Positions 1-7,716 are shown, counted from the first letter of the stretch. The stretch is 64,000 bases of DNA from Paenibacillus mangrovi (GCF_022898935.1 NZ_JALIRP010000007.1:1-64000); one strand, 5' to 3'. Notes: generated by a model from the sequence alone, not told the origin. Translations and numbers: made by a program.

Positions 1-277
1 TGATCCCCTTTTCCGACATAAATTTAACTGTTGAATAAAATAAAGTAACTAATGAATCAATAATTATTTGGACCGAAACTTCCACATCTTCTCCATCGGC
101 TGATTTTGAACATTTAGTGTTAATAAAGTCAATGTAGTCATGAAACAATCCATGAAAAAAATCATCAATTGATAAATGACGAAATGAGATTTCATTTTGA
201 TTTAATAGTTCTGTCGATATGGAAGTCTTTCCGGAACTTGAAGTTCCATTTAAAAAAACTATTAATCCTTGCTTCAA
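1..277 (-). CDS. Chloramphenicol phosphotransferase-like P-loop protein (3' part outside window)
   Basis: The first 92 codons of a gene run off the left edge. The product begins KQGLIVFLNGTSSSGKTS, so a P-loop (GTSSSGKT, about residues 9-16) lies directly after the first beta strand. This P-loop and the following acidic IDDFFH segment resemble chloramphenicol phosphotransferase (CPT) family kinases, which phosphorylate small molecules with ATP. The start is a TTG at 275-277, chosen because AGGGGTGA lies 6-7 bases upstream; a GTG three codons earlier overlaps that ribosome binding site. The substrate cannot be told from a fragment, and many CPT-like proteins do not act on chloramphenicol. Confidence 0.6.
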   Translation of the reverse strand, partial: MKQGLIVFLNGTSSSGKTSISTELLNQNEISFRHLSIDDFFHGLFHDYIDFINTKCSKSADGEDVEVSVQIIIDSLVTLFYSTVKFMSEKGI

Positions 278-323
278 TTTAATCACCCCTTATCTAAGGA
301 ATTCGTGTAGTGATTAAGGAATC

Positions 324-340
324 CTGCCCGTTAGCGTAAC
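324..340. repeat. Solo arm of dispersed CCCGTTAGC hairpin repeat
   Basis: CTGCCCGTTAGCGTAAC matches the left arm of the repeat seen in full at 5768-5850, but no hairpin follows. It lies between two minus-strand genes and may be a decayed copy. Confidence 0.45.
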
Positions 341-420
341 AATATTATCTACTCACATCATTTAGCCGTTGTTCAAATTTAGATATCTTTTCTGCACAGC
401 GTCTTATAGCAGCTTGGTGA

Positions 421-630
421 TTAATTATTATTCTGTCTTGCTTTAACTACTCTCGGTATTTGTTTCTCATAAATGGATAATACATTTGAAATCAATTCTT
501 CGCTCGGATTCCCGTTATCTTTCAAAAGTGCATATATAAGGTTCAAGAAAGTCTTCGCGTCTTTCTCTGTTAAACTTTTGATTGATTCCATGGTACTATC
601 ATTTGAAAAATTTTCTTCCTTCGTCTCCAT
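421..630 (-). CDS. Small hypothetical protein (69 aa)
   Basis: A 69-residue acidic and polar reading frame begins METKEENFSNDS. The start at 630 is set by GGAGG seven bases upstream of the ATG; the frame is open nine codons further up but without a ribosome binding site. The protein is predicted helical, with no signal peptide, membrane segment, cysteine cluster or known motif. It stands alone in its transcript as far as can be seen, with no close partner on either side. I do not recognise a family. Coding status rests on the strong ribosome binding site and the sensible composition. Confidence 0.5.
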   Translation of the reverse strand: METKEENFSNDSTMESIKSLTEKDAKTFLNLIYALLKDNGNPSEELISNVLSIYEKQIPRVVKARQNNN

Positions 631-746
631 AACTATTCCTCCATCTCTAAATATCATTTATTCTTCTTACTCGACGTTATAAATGCGTTATCTCCAATCT
701 ACATCCCTTGGTTAAAACGATTCCAGTGGTTGGAAAGCTGCGTTTT

Positions 747-827
747 TCTGCCCATTACTTCAATAAGAAAAGAGGAGCACATCGCTGCAAGCTCCTCCGC
801 TATCGTGTCCCGTTAGCTCAATGCAAC
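747..827. repeat. Dispersed hairpin repeat, copy B
   Basis: The unit has a left arm (CTGCCCATTACTTCAA), a hairpin with stem GAGGAGC/GCTCCTC, and a right arm GCTATCGTGTCCCGTTAGCT followed by CAATG. This is the same layout as the copy at 5768-5850 with a different stem sequence, so the arms are conserved and the stem keeps its pairing but not its bases. It fills the centre of the gap between 631 and 1048; the rest of that gap shows nothing I can call. Confidence 0.6.
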
Positions 828-1048
828 TATGTGTCGCTCACGATCTTCAACGCAAGCGACCTAGCATTGCGCTAGCCCCGAGGAACGCAAAACGATCAAA
901 ATCAAGGGAAACAACAGATTGGATGAAAAACGGTTAACCCGTCTGCTCACGCATACATCCTCTGCTATCTATCCTCGCCTGCCATTAGCAGAATTAACCT
1001 ATTTGCCCCTATAGTATAGTGGCTGCCAAACAGGCTATTTGATTCCGC

Positions 1049-1927
1049 TTATATCATGATATGTCTTTGTTCAATGCCAGCCACTGCACCGCCAACTCGA
1101 ACTTGGTTGATTTCACCGCTCTCGCTCAGGCGCAAACTTGCCTTGATTTCAGAAGGACAATCCATCGAATACCCTTGCCTGAACATGACATGCTCCACTT
1201 CCTGCAAAGATCGTTGGCCATGTTGGTACAAATAGCTGAGCAGGGCACCGTTGGATGTTCCTGTCGCGCTTTCTTCGGGAATATCGTACAGCGGCGCAAA
1301 ATTCCGGCATTCCGCAGCAGCATCGTCTGGAGTATCCATCGTGAACAGATGATATCCAACCACATCATATTTTTCGCTGATGGCGGTTATAGCGTCAAAA
1401 TTGGGCTGAACCTCATTCAAGAGCTTCCTGCTGCGGATCGGGATCAAAATGTCCCGCAGTCCCGTCGAAACAATTTGGATGGGTAACCCGGTTTCCAGAT
1501 CTTTGGTATCCATTCCCAAGGATGGAGCTATTTCCTCACAGGATATCCTTTCAAGAAATTTTGGTAAAGCCTGTGACAAATAAACAAGACCCTCGGAGCT
1601 AATACCGACATCCAAAATCCCTGCCTTGGTTTCTATCGTATAGAAGGTCCCTTCTTTTGCCAAACCCAGCGAATGCATGAGTCCAAATGCAGCAATCGTG
1701 GCGTGTCCGCACAGATCAACTTCGCTGGCGGGGGTGAAATAACGGATTTTGTAATCCGCAAGCAAGGATTTTTCCATAAAGGCCGTCTCCGATAAGCCCA
1801 ATTCCTTCGCTATGAGCTGCATTTCGGCAGCCTTCAGCGAAAGGCCATCCTCTAAGACAACACCTGCTGGATTACCGCCACGCTCCCCTTTCGAAAACGC
1901 ATTTAATGTATACACTTCCACATTCAT
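1049..1927 (-). CDS. PhzF family isomerase/epimerase
   Basis: A 292-residue protein with the marks of the PhzF/YddE fold (two diaminopimelate-epimerase-like halves). These are GNPAGVV near residues 19-25, the LSETAF segment with the probable catalytic Glu47, DLCGHAT at 71-77 and a second glycine-rich motif ATGTSNGAL in the C-terminal half. Family members isomerise small carbonyl or cyclohexadiene compounds in the cytoplasm; only a few have known substrates. No phenazine genes lie nearby, so a role in phenazine synthesis is not supported. The ATG has GGAGAGG upstream. It is a single-gene unit flanked by gaps. The family is secure, the reaction is not. Confidence 0.85.
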   Translation of the reverse strand: MNVEVYTLNAFSKGERGGNPAGVVLEDGLSLKAAEMQLIAKELGLSETAFMEKSLLADYKIRYFTPASEVDLCGHATIAAFGLMHSLGLAKEGTFYTIETKAGILDVGISSEGLVYLSQALPKFLERISCEEIAPSLGMDTKDLETGLPIQIVSTGLRDILIPIRSRKLLNEVQPNFDAITAISEKYDVVGYHLFTMDTPDDAAAECRNFAPLYDIPEESATGTSNGALLSYLYQHGQRSLQEVEHVMFRQGYSMDCPSEIKASLRLSESGEINQVRVGGAVAGIEQRHIMI

Positions 1928-2095
1928 GTTCCGCTCGTCCTCTCCTTATCTTCAAAAAAACGATGTGCGCAACAGCACGTCCCATTCGCTAACTTGAGAT
2001 CCAGCTGGGAAATCTCTTAGTACAGTAAATCGTATCATTAATAATACAGAAAAAATATGGCTACTTTATTTAGAACTACTCTGCCCGCTTAATGA

Positions 2096-2542
2096 CTACA
2101 CTTTTATTAAACGCTTCAGTCGCTGCTGTCCGTCGTTCAAAAACAGCCAGTTGCTTTGAGTATTCTGTCCATCCATACGAACGCCTACCACGTACATCCG
2201 GTTAATCTCGATCTGCTGTCCTCCGCATTTAAACAGTTTCCAGAAGCATCGCGCGGCGCGGTGAACAGTCGGTTCCGACCCGGTCGACTTGGATATGACG
2301 GCAGCTCTCTATAGCGAAAGTATTCGGGTTCATCACCAGAATATTGTCCTGTTCTATAGATACTGTTTTAGTAAACAAATGCTTCAATAAGCCCAGTTTG
2401 ACTCTATCTGTTTGCAATAGTGCAATGAGGTGTCCGCATATTGGTTAAGTACAACGATTCTGGATTTTGAGTATTCACTAAAGCTAGCGAGATACTCTAT
2501 ATGTAGATCAATGAGCTGTTTGGGTGGAGTTGGGGTTAACAT
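2096..2542 (-). pseudogene. Decayed gene of unknown family
   Basis: Three overlapping minus-strand frames look coding but are broken by shifts. The first is 2384-2542 (starts MLTPTPPKQLIDLHIEY). The second is 2229-2417 (contains SIEQDNILVMNPNTFAIES). The third runs down to a stop at 2096-2098 (contains IEINRMYVVGVRMDGQ). Read in order they suggest one protein of about 145 residues that has suffered at least two frameshifts. I do not recognise the family. The rest of the gap 1928-3093 holds repeat arms and a FosB remnant. Confidence 0.35.
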
Positions 2543-2687
2543 CAAGGTTCCAGCATTTAAAAATGTAGAAAGCGCACAATAAATTCAACATCGATTTCTA
2601 AGTAGTCTGCAATAGTAATATGTAGCTTCCAATTAGAAATTTCATAAGCGTTGTTAGATACATTACAATACCACATATTGGAACTAT

Positions 2688-2733
2688 TCTGCCCGTTAGC
2701 GTAACGCGGCTGCCGATCCATGTCGGCAGCCGC
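2688..2733. repeat. Dispersed hairpin repeat, copy C
   Basis: The left arm CTGCCCGTTAGCGTAAC is followed by a perfect hairpin with stem GCGGCTGCCGA / TCGGCAGCCGC. The expected right arm is degenerate after it. The stem is nearly the same as in the copy at 5768-5850. Confidence 0.65.
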
Positions 2734-2824
2734 GATTTGGTTTTTTATTACGTTATCAGGCGTAATCGAACTGCTCCCTCGCTATTGTGATAACGTACGT
2801 AAGACTGGTTTATTTCTCATAAAA

Positions 2825-2960
2825 TCATGTGTGATTTATCGTCTTTGTAAAATAAAGCCCAACCTGTAATGTACTAGTATGGAATTCAAATTTATGCCCA
2901 TCAGAGTCAGTAAAATAAACTGACCTCTTATCTCTCTCAACTCGTATACTAGCTGGGTGA
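2825..2960 (-). pseudogene. Remnant of a FosB-like metallothiol transferase (C-terminal piece)
   Basis: About 44 codons ending at a TGA (2825-2827) read IRVERDKRSVYFTDSDG and then HKFEFHTSTLQ. This matches the end of FosB-type fosfomycin-modifying VOC enzymes, where the [25 protein letters not shown] region carries the last metal-ligand Glu. There is no start codon or N-terminal two thirds. The piece ends upstream near a degenerate repeat arm (about 2962-2980), suggesting loss by recombination there. It cannot make a working enzyme. The identification is by motif memory only. Confidence 0.6.
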
Positions 2961-2961
2961 A

Positions 2962-2980
2962 TAACCCGTTAACACAACAA
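2962..2980. repeat. Degenerate arm of the hairpin repeat
   Basis: ATAACCCGTTAACACAAC differs by a few bases from the CCCGTTAGCGCAAC arm. It sits where the FosB remnant loses its N-terminal part. Confidence 0.3.
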
Positions 2981-3093
2981 TTAAAATACAAGGGCTAAAA
3001 GCAAATCCGGTACTGTCCAAAAATGAAATGTGCAATTGGCTCCTGGCTGAACTATCCTAAATTTCTACAACTTTTACGATAAAAAACTTATAC

Positions 3094-3786
3094 TTAACAG
3101 ACGACGATGATACCTTGATCCAACATTCTGTTCAATTCTTTAAAAGCCAGCCACACTTTTGAATAACCAAACTCGCACATAAACCGGAGTACAGCCCTAA
3201 CTTGATCTATGCTTGCGCCATTTCGAAGAGCGAGTTTTACGTGGAATTCAAAAGGTTCTTCCAAAGTTTGATATAAAACATCAACGGCCAATGAAAGATA
3301 TGCCCTTTCCAGAGGGGTTAATCCCCCGCGTCGCCAGACCTGTTTCATTTCACGCATAATGAAATTACTTAGATGTGGATCTAAAGATAACAACTTTTCT
3401 TTCGTATCGTCGTCAAACAACTCTGCATCTGCCGATTCGATTGATTCAGTTGACACTTCATAATTGAATTCCGGATACATCTCTTTTAATCGCGTTATTG
3501 CCTTTAGAACGATGGGATAACCTGCATGGCAGGCTAAATGTAGCAAAACTTCTTTCACTTCTTGGTGAGAATAACCATTCTCTAACGCCATGCCGACATG
3601 CAATTGAAACGGAAGATCTAACGTATTATTGCACACATCGTTAACAAGACATAGAAGAGTGCATTCCTTGACCGCCAAGCCTTTCAAACTAAAAGCCTCG
3701 GTACCAACCTGCACGGCCATCTTTCCAAAATCCGGATCGACTGCCAGGACTCCTTGATTTGCTTCTTTGTCTTTTGGCGTTATCAT
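3094..3786 (-). CDS. Tandem carboxymuconolactone decarboxylase (CMD/AhpD-fold) protein
   Basis: A 230-residue protein with two CMD-like halves. The first (about 30-110) contains FQLHVGMALENGYSHQEVKE and HLACHAGYP, and the second (about 145-225) contains FHVKLALRNGASIDQVR and FMCEFGY. Such proteins either act on lactone or quinone-type substrates or serve as AhpD-like disulfide reductases; the CxxC of AhpD is absent, so a non-redox role is likelier. The second ATG (3786) is used because GGGAGGT lies directly on the first one. It is the last gene of the TetR-SDR-CMD operon, 30 bases after the SDR, which suggests joint handling of one small molecule. Confidence 0.75.
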   Translation of the reverse strand: MITPKDKEANQGVLAVDPDFGKMAVQVGTEAFSLKGLAVKECTLLCLVNDVCNNTLDLPFQLHVGMALENGYSHQEVKEVLLHLACHAGYPIVLKAITRLKEMYPEFNYEVSTESIESADAELFDDDTKEKLLSLDPHLSNFIMREMKQVWRRGGLTPLERAYLSLAVDVLYQTLEEPFEFHVKLALRNGASIDQVRAVLRFMCEFGYSKVWLAFKELNRMLDQGIIVVC

Positions 3787-3816
3787 TATCATTACCTCCC
3801 GTACTTTTTGATTTTC

Positions 3817-4716
3817 CTATTCCCAAGCCCCGAATTTCTTGGGGAAACTAAAGAGCTTGAATCTCATCTTATCCAAGAATTTACTGGGCATGATTCGCGC
3901 CAATAAGGGCAATAGTTTTGACGACGGGCCTACCGGATAACGCGTCTTAGGCACCTTAGCCGTTAATGCATGGAATACAGTCCTGGCCATCATTTCCGGA
4001 GGGCTGCCGGCTTTCTCCCGCGCGACTGCAGTATTCAAAAATTCCCGAAAAATATCACCATACCGCTTCACCCCTTCTTCGGGAATTTTTAACAACAAAG
4101 CCTCACTATCAGCCATCAATTTGTCAACCGCAGGTGTAGAAATTTCACCTGGACCAATTAAACACACATGAATTCCCCAGGGATGCAGTTCCATTCGAAG
4201 AGCATCATTGATCGATTCCAAAGCATGCTTGGAACCACAAAGTGCTCCGCCGAACGGGATGGTTATTTTTCCACCGACCGAACCAACATTGATAATCCGT
4301 CCTTTGGCTTTGCGAATCAGCGGTAAAAAAGCCTGGATAACCGCAACCTGCCCGATTACATTGATTTCCATTTGCCGTCTTAGGTCGGAAATAGGCAGAT
4401 ACTCGATCGGTCCGGGAACACCGACTCCTGCGTTATTTACCAGTCCGACAAGGCCGGCTTCCCCAACGGCTTCTGATACAATGCTTGTGGCGGACGCAAT
4501 CGATGATTCGTCGGTAACATCGATGAACAGCGGTGTTAGTTGATTGGAGGCTTCCTGCCTTAAGGAGTCGGCGTCCTTCTCCTTACGTACTCCGGCAAAA
4601 ACACGGAACCCATGGCTATCCAGATAGAGGGCGCATGCTCTCCCCATTCCCGACGATGCCCCGGTTACAACAACAGCGCCTTTAACCGGAAACGAACGAC
4701 CGATTTGTTTACTCAT
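3817..4716 (-). CDS. Short-chain dehydrogenase/reductase lacking the catalytic tyrosine
   Basis: A 299-residue classical-type SDR with the nucleotide motif TGASSGMG (18-25), NNAG (94-97), the structural Asn119 and the active-site Ser146. In the usual S-x12-Y-x3-K pattern, position 159 is Leu (codon CTT) instead of Tyr, while Lys163 is kept in GALCGSKHAL. This predicts loss or change of redox activity. The start at 4716 is set by GGAGGGTG; a longer frame to 4770 lacks a ribosome binding site. The gene sits between the TetR regulator (79-base gap) and the CMD gene and has no frameshift, so it appears to be maintained. Fold assignment is sure, function is open. Confidence 0.85.
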   Translation of the reverse strand: MSKQIGRSFPVKGAVVVTGASSGMGRACALYLDSHGFRVFAGVRKEKDADSLRQEASNQLTPLFIDVTDESSIASATSIVSEAVGEAGLVGLVNNAGVGVPGPIEYLPISDLRRQMEINVIGQVAVIQAFLPLIRKAKGRIINVGSVGGKITIPFGGALCGSKHALESINDALRMELHPWGIHVCLIGPGEISTPAVDKLMADSEALLLKIPEEGVKRYGDIFREFLNTAVAREKAGSPPEMMARTVFHALTAKVPKTRYPVGPSSKLLPLLARIMPSKFLDKMRFKLFSFPKKFGAWE

Positions 4717-4795
4717 TACTAACACCCTCCAATTGATAATTTGATGGTACTCGATCACTTGTTTTGTCACTCCGGATTGCAGCTTCGTTATACGA

Positions 4796-5416
4796 TCAAT
4801 CGATCACAACTGTCTTCATAAAGAGGTCGACAATTTCTTCGATTTGTTTCGGATTGGGTCTAGAAGGAGGGGACTCTGCTGCGAAGAGACCGTCAAGAAG
4901 AACATATGTGATCAGTGGCCCGACAAACATGCGTGTTACGGCCTCCTCCTTGTCAATCTTCACCACACCTTGCGTTTTCGCTTGTTCCAAGAGAAGAGAA
5001 ACATGTTGCATAATCCGCTCCGGAACGGTCGAACGAAACAGAATCCCCAACTGGGGGAACTTGGGCGTCTCTGAAATGATCAACCGTACCAAGGCCAAAT
5101 ACTCTGTTTGCATGAGACAGGCGATTATTTTTTGTGCCAGATAAATTAATGCTTCCTGTAATTCCTCGCGGTTGCATGGAGTTAAATTACTAACCTCGAA
5201 TTCTTGAGAAAAGTTATGGATTATCCGTCGAAACACATCGATGAGAAGATCCTCTTTACCCGAATAGTAACTGTACAGCGTTTGCTTTGAAACTCCGGCT
5301 TCTGCAGCAATCGCATCCATGCTACTTGAGACAAAACCTTTTTCCAGAAATAACTGTTGTGCCGCCTTGCGGATCTGATCTCGTTTTGCCTTTGCTCTGG
5401 GTAAAAGCTCTGTCAA
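4796..5416 (-). CDS. TetR family transcriptional regulator
   Basis: A 206-residue regulator with an N-terminal helix-turn-helix (about 10-55: AAQQLFLEKGF, then AEAGVSKQTLYSYYSGKEDLL) and a helical ligand domain. The start is TTG at 5416, supported by AAGGAGG eight bases upstream; there is no ATG nearby in frame. It heads the operon with the SDR and CMD genes on the same strand and probably represses its own promoter through the palindromic region at 5454-5486. The ligand is unknown; given the co-transcribed enzymes it may be their substrate. Confidence 0.88.
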   Translation of the reverse strand: MTELLPRAKAKRDQIRKAAQQLFLEKGFVSSSMDAIAAEAGVSKQTLYSYYSGKEDLLIDVFRRIIHNFSQEFEVSNLTPCNREELQEALIYLAQKIIACLMQTEYLALVRLIISETPKFPQLGILFRSTVPERIMQHVSLLLEQAKTQGVVKIDKEEAVTRMFVGPLITYVLLDGLFAAESPPSRPNPKQIEEIVDLFMKTVVID

Positions 5417-5453
5417 GTGAAAAGCCTCCTTGTTATATACTTTAATTCGCTCA

Positions 5454-5486
5454 TAAAATCATACTGTACGGTCTAGTTTGATTTTA
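5454..5486 (-). promoter_or_regulatory. Probable TetR operator
   Basis: Just upstream of the TetR gene an 8-bp inverted repeat TAAAATCA (5454-5461) / TGATTTTA (5479-5486) encloses the quasi-palindrome TACTGTACGGTCTA centred on GTAC. Quasi-palindromes of this ACNGTACNGT type are common operators for TetR-family proteins. The placement fits autoregulation of the TetR-SDR-CMD operon. The gap 5417-5965 otherwise contains only the hairpin repeat and the left end of the IS. Confidence 0.5.
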
Positions 5487-5767
5487 TAACGACTCTCCCT
5501 TACTGTCAATATGTGGTAGCTAATTTTCTTTGTTAGCTGTTTGATCCTCAGAAATGAGCTCTAATCGATCCATCGCTGCTTTTGTTAGTATGTCTACAAC
5601 GACTAATTTTAAAATAATATCCATATAAGTTTATATTTAACATTTTTTATTATTTCTTAAATGACGTTACTTTCAAAATTTAACCTTGCACAAATTAATG
5701 CAGACTTGACGCAAAAGGGACTCCAAACACCTACTCTCTCATTTTTCCAGTCCACATCGTTGAAGTA

Positions 5768-5850
5768 ATCTGCCCGTTAGCGCAACGCGGCTGCCGATCT
5801 ATGCCGGTAGCCGCGTTTTAGTTATTTATTAAGCTATCGTGTCCCGTTAG
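5768..5850. repeat. Dispersed hairpin repeat, copy D (full unit, interrupted by IS)
   Basis: This is the most complete copy. It has left arm AATCTGCCCGTTAGCGCAAC, hairpin GCGGCTGCCGAT...ATGCCGGTAGCCGC, an AT-rich link, and right arm GCTATCGTGTCCCGTTAG. The right arm breaks at about 5850 where the IS element begins. Its expected continuation (TCAATGA, as after the arm at 808-827) is found on the far side of the IS at 7624-7630. Confidence 0.7.
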
Positions 5851-5895
5851 CATTCCTGTAGATGGATTAATTTCGTCTTTGCAAAAAGAAAAGCG

Positions 5896-5907
5896 CCTCG
5901 GTACGAT
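5896..5907. repeat. Left subterminal inverted repeat of the IS
   Basis: CCTCGGTACGAT is the exact reverse complement of 7608-7619. It lies about 45 bases inside the inferred left end. Confidence 0.75.
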
Positions 5908-5965
5908 GGGAGTACACAACGGGTCATAGCCCTTAAAATCCCATCATCCAGGAGGACGCTCTACT

Positions 5966-7237
5966 ATGAAGTTTAAGGCACAGGAGAAACAAAATCAACT
6001 CATTGAAAAGATTACCGCCAAGCACCTCGTCGTCGGGATCGACATCGCCCAGCAAACTCATGTCGCACGTGCGGTAAACTTTCGAGGAATCGCCATTGGG
6101 AATCCCTTTTCCTTTTCAAACGATGAAGAAGGATTTCACAATCTCCTTCGGTGGGTGCAATCACTACAAGCATCACACAGTCTAACTAAAGCTATTGTCG
6201 GGATGGAACCTACCGGTCACTACTGGCTTAACCTTTCCAAGTGGCTCTCGGATCACCAATTCGAAGTCGTTCTTGTCAATCCGCATCTCGTGAAAAGGAA
6301 TAAAGAAAACCGTGATAACACGCCTTCCAAGAGCGACAAAAAGGATGCTCTCGTTATTGCAGATATGGTCAAAAACGGCTATTACTCTTTCATTCGTAGC
6401 ACGCCTGAGGCCTTTGTAGAGCTGCGTGTTTATCTCTCAAACCGTGACTCTGTCGTGACGAGACTCGTAAGCGCTAAAAACCAAATCCATCGCTGGGTTG
6501 ACGTTGTTTTCCCTGAGCTGCGTCAAGTCTTTAAGAGCCTTATGTGTACCGGTTCGTTGGCCACACTTCGTCTTTTCCCTACACCTGAAGAACTTCGGAA
6601 ATTACAGCCAAAAGAAATCATCGAAGGCTGGAAATCATTGATGAAGCGTCATTCTGGAGAGCGAAAAGCTCGAACTCTTATCGCTCTTGCTTGTAGCTCT
6701 GTGGGTTCCAGACAAGCCACGAATGCCTACAAGCTTCACTTGAAGCAGTTACTCGATGAATACGACCTTGCTTGCCAGCAGCTAAAAATAGTAGAAGCGG
6801 AGATTAGCGCCGTCTTAGATCGCATACCTTTTGCTAAATCTATGCTTGCTGTCAAAGGGATTAGCGCCATTTCACTCGCTGGTATTCTTGGTGAAGCCGG
6901 GGATTTAAGCGGATTTGTTCATGGCAATGCTCTGCTGCGGCATGCTGGCCTTAACCTCGCAGAAGCAAGCTCTGGGAAATGGACGGGTCAGATGAAAATT
7001 AGTAAACGTGGACGATCTCGCCTCCGCCGTTTCATCTTCATGATGGCCATGAGTTTGGTTGCAAACAATCCGGAATTCAAAGCGATCCATACATACAATG
7101 TTCAAGTGAAAAAGATGAAGAAAATGAGATCCCTGATGAAACTATGTGGTAAATTAGCTCGCATTCTCGTAGGGATGGCTCGTAGCAACGAGGCATACAA
7201 TCCTCATAAAACGATGCCAATTCAACTAGCAGCTTAA
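5966..7237 (+). CDS. IS110/IS1111-type DEDD transposase
   Basis: A 423-residue recombinase. The N-terminal RuvC-like DEDD domain shows Asp26 (VGIDIA), Glu81 (GMEPTGHYW) and Asp124/Asp127 (SDKKDALVIADMV). The C-terminal Transposase_20 domain shows VKGISAISLAGILGEAGD and HAGLNLAEASSG. It ends in the serine-containing ISKRGRSRLRR stretch expected to supply the nucleophile. Enzymes of this group recombine DNA under guidance of an RNA made from the element itself. The frame is intact with AGGAGG upstream of the ATG, so the element may be active. No other IS copy is seen in the window. Confidence 0.92.
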   Translation: MKFKAQEKQNQLIEKITAKHLVVGIDIAQQTHVARAVNFRGIAIGNPFSFSNDEEGFHNLLRWVQSLQASHSLTKAIVGMEPTGHYWLNLSKWLSDHQFEVVLVNPHLVKRNKENRDNTPSKSDKKDALVIADMVKNGYYSFIRSTPEAFVELRVYLSNRDSVVTRLVSAKNQIHRWVDVVFPELRQVFKSLMCTGSLATLRLFPTPEELRKLQPKEIIEGWKSLMKRHSGERKARTLIALACSSVGSRQATNAYKLHLKQLLDEYDLACQQLKIVEAEISAVLDRIPFAKSMLAVKGISAISLAGILGEAGDLSGFVHGNALLRHAGLNLAEASSGKWTGQMKISKRGRSRLRRFIFMMAMSLVANNPEFKAIHTYNVQVKKMKKMRSLMKLCGKLARILVGMARSNEAYNPHKTMPIQLAA

Positions 7238-7607
7238 GCTTAATATAATCGTTTCGTCGTACGAATTTTGGCTTATTCGCAGGGTTTCAAAGAAAGCACG
7301 GAGTACCGGATACATTGAACCAAAGGGCACCGACCCGTACCGTTAGCAAGACCGGCCTCCACCCCTTGGACAGGCGTAACGAAGGAATGAGAGGGCAAAG
7401 ACCCGTTGAGACATGGGAGTGAGAACCTCCAGGGGCGGCGTGGAGAATGCGTGCAGTATATGGAAGAATATGGGGTTGTAACCTCCCCCTCTATTTCCCC
7501 ACGCCTTCATGTTGTTCTGGTCTTCAACTAGCTTTCTCTAACTATCTTTCCGTTGTTCTTGCAAGGGCGGAATCCTGCGAATAAGCGAGTATTCGTGAGA
7601 AAACTAA
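7238..7607 (+). ncRNA. Candidate guide (bridge/seek) RNA region of the IS
   Basis: The right non-coding end is dense in possible stems, for example GGGGTTGTAACCTCCCC and a GGCGTGG ... CCACGCC pair around it. IS1111-group elements are known to encode their targeting RNA in this place. It contains CCGTTAGC at 7340-7347 and ACCCGTTGAG at 7401-7410. Both resemble the CCCGTTAGC target in which the element sits. Exact RNA ends cannot be set by eye. Confidence 0.5.
7261..7596. repeat. Long-range inverted repeat inside IS right end
   Basis: GCTTATTCGCAGG (7271-7283) pairs perfectly with CCTGCGAATAAGC (7574-7586). The match extends to ACGAAT/ATTCGT after a 4-base mismatch, making 19 of 23 positions. 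The arms enclose about 290 bases and would close the whole candidate guide-RNA region into one stem. Confidence 0.55.
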
Positions 7608-7619
7608 ATCGTACCGAGG
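7608..7619. repeat. Right subterminal inverted repeat of the IS
   Basis: ATCGTACCGAGG is the exact partner of 5896-5907, a few bases inside the inferred right end. Confidence 0.75.
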
Positions 7620-7686
7620 TAGTTCAATGATCCGTACTTCTACTTATGATACGGTTCTCCGGGTTGTCTGTAACGGAAAGTTTTAA

Positions 7687-7716
7687 GGCCATCCTTTTTG
7701 CGGGATGGCCCTTTCT
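7687..7716. terminator. Intrinsic terminator hairpin
   Basis: The stem GGCCATCC / GGGATGGCC is followed by CTTTCTTT on the plus strand. It lies downstream of the IS and of the minus-strand VOC gene at 7763 and could act in both directions. Confidence 0.55.

Larger units (their letters stand above)
5851..7622 (+). mobile_element. IS110-family element, IS1111-like group
   Basis: One intact DEDD transposase gene is flanked by a short left end (about 115 bases) and a long right non-coding end (about 385 bases). A perfect 12-bp subterminal inverted repeat lies at 5896-5907 (CCTCGGTACGAT) and 7608-7619 (ATCGTACCGAGG). Subterminal repeats and a long right end are typical of the IS1111 group, which makes no ordinary target duplication. 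The outer limits are set by the two halves of the interrupted hairpin repeat (CCCGTTAG to the left, TCAATGA to the right) and may be off by a few bases. Confidence 0.8.

Noticed and set aside
1000..1035. TGCCCCTATAGTATAG, also found inside the terminator at 11297-11338
   Set aside because: It resembles a degraded repeat arm, but two short matches in different settings are not enough to assign to the hairpin family.
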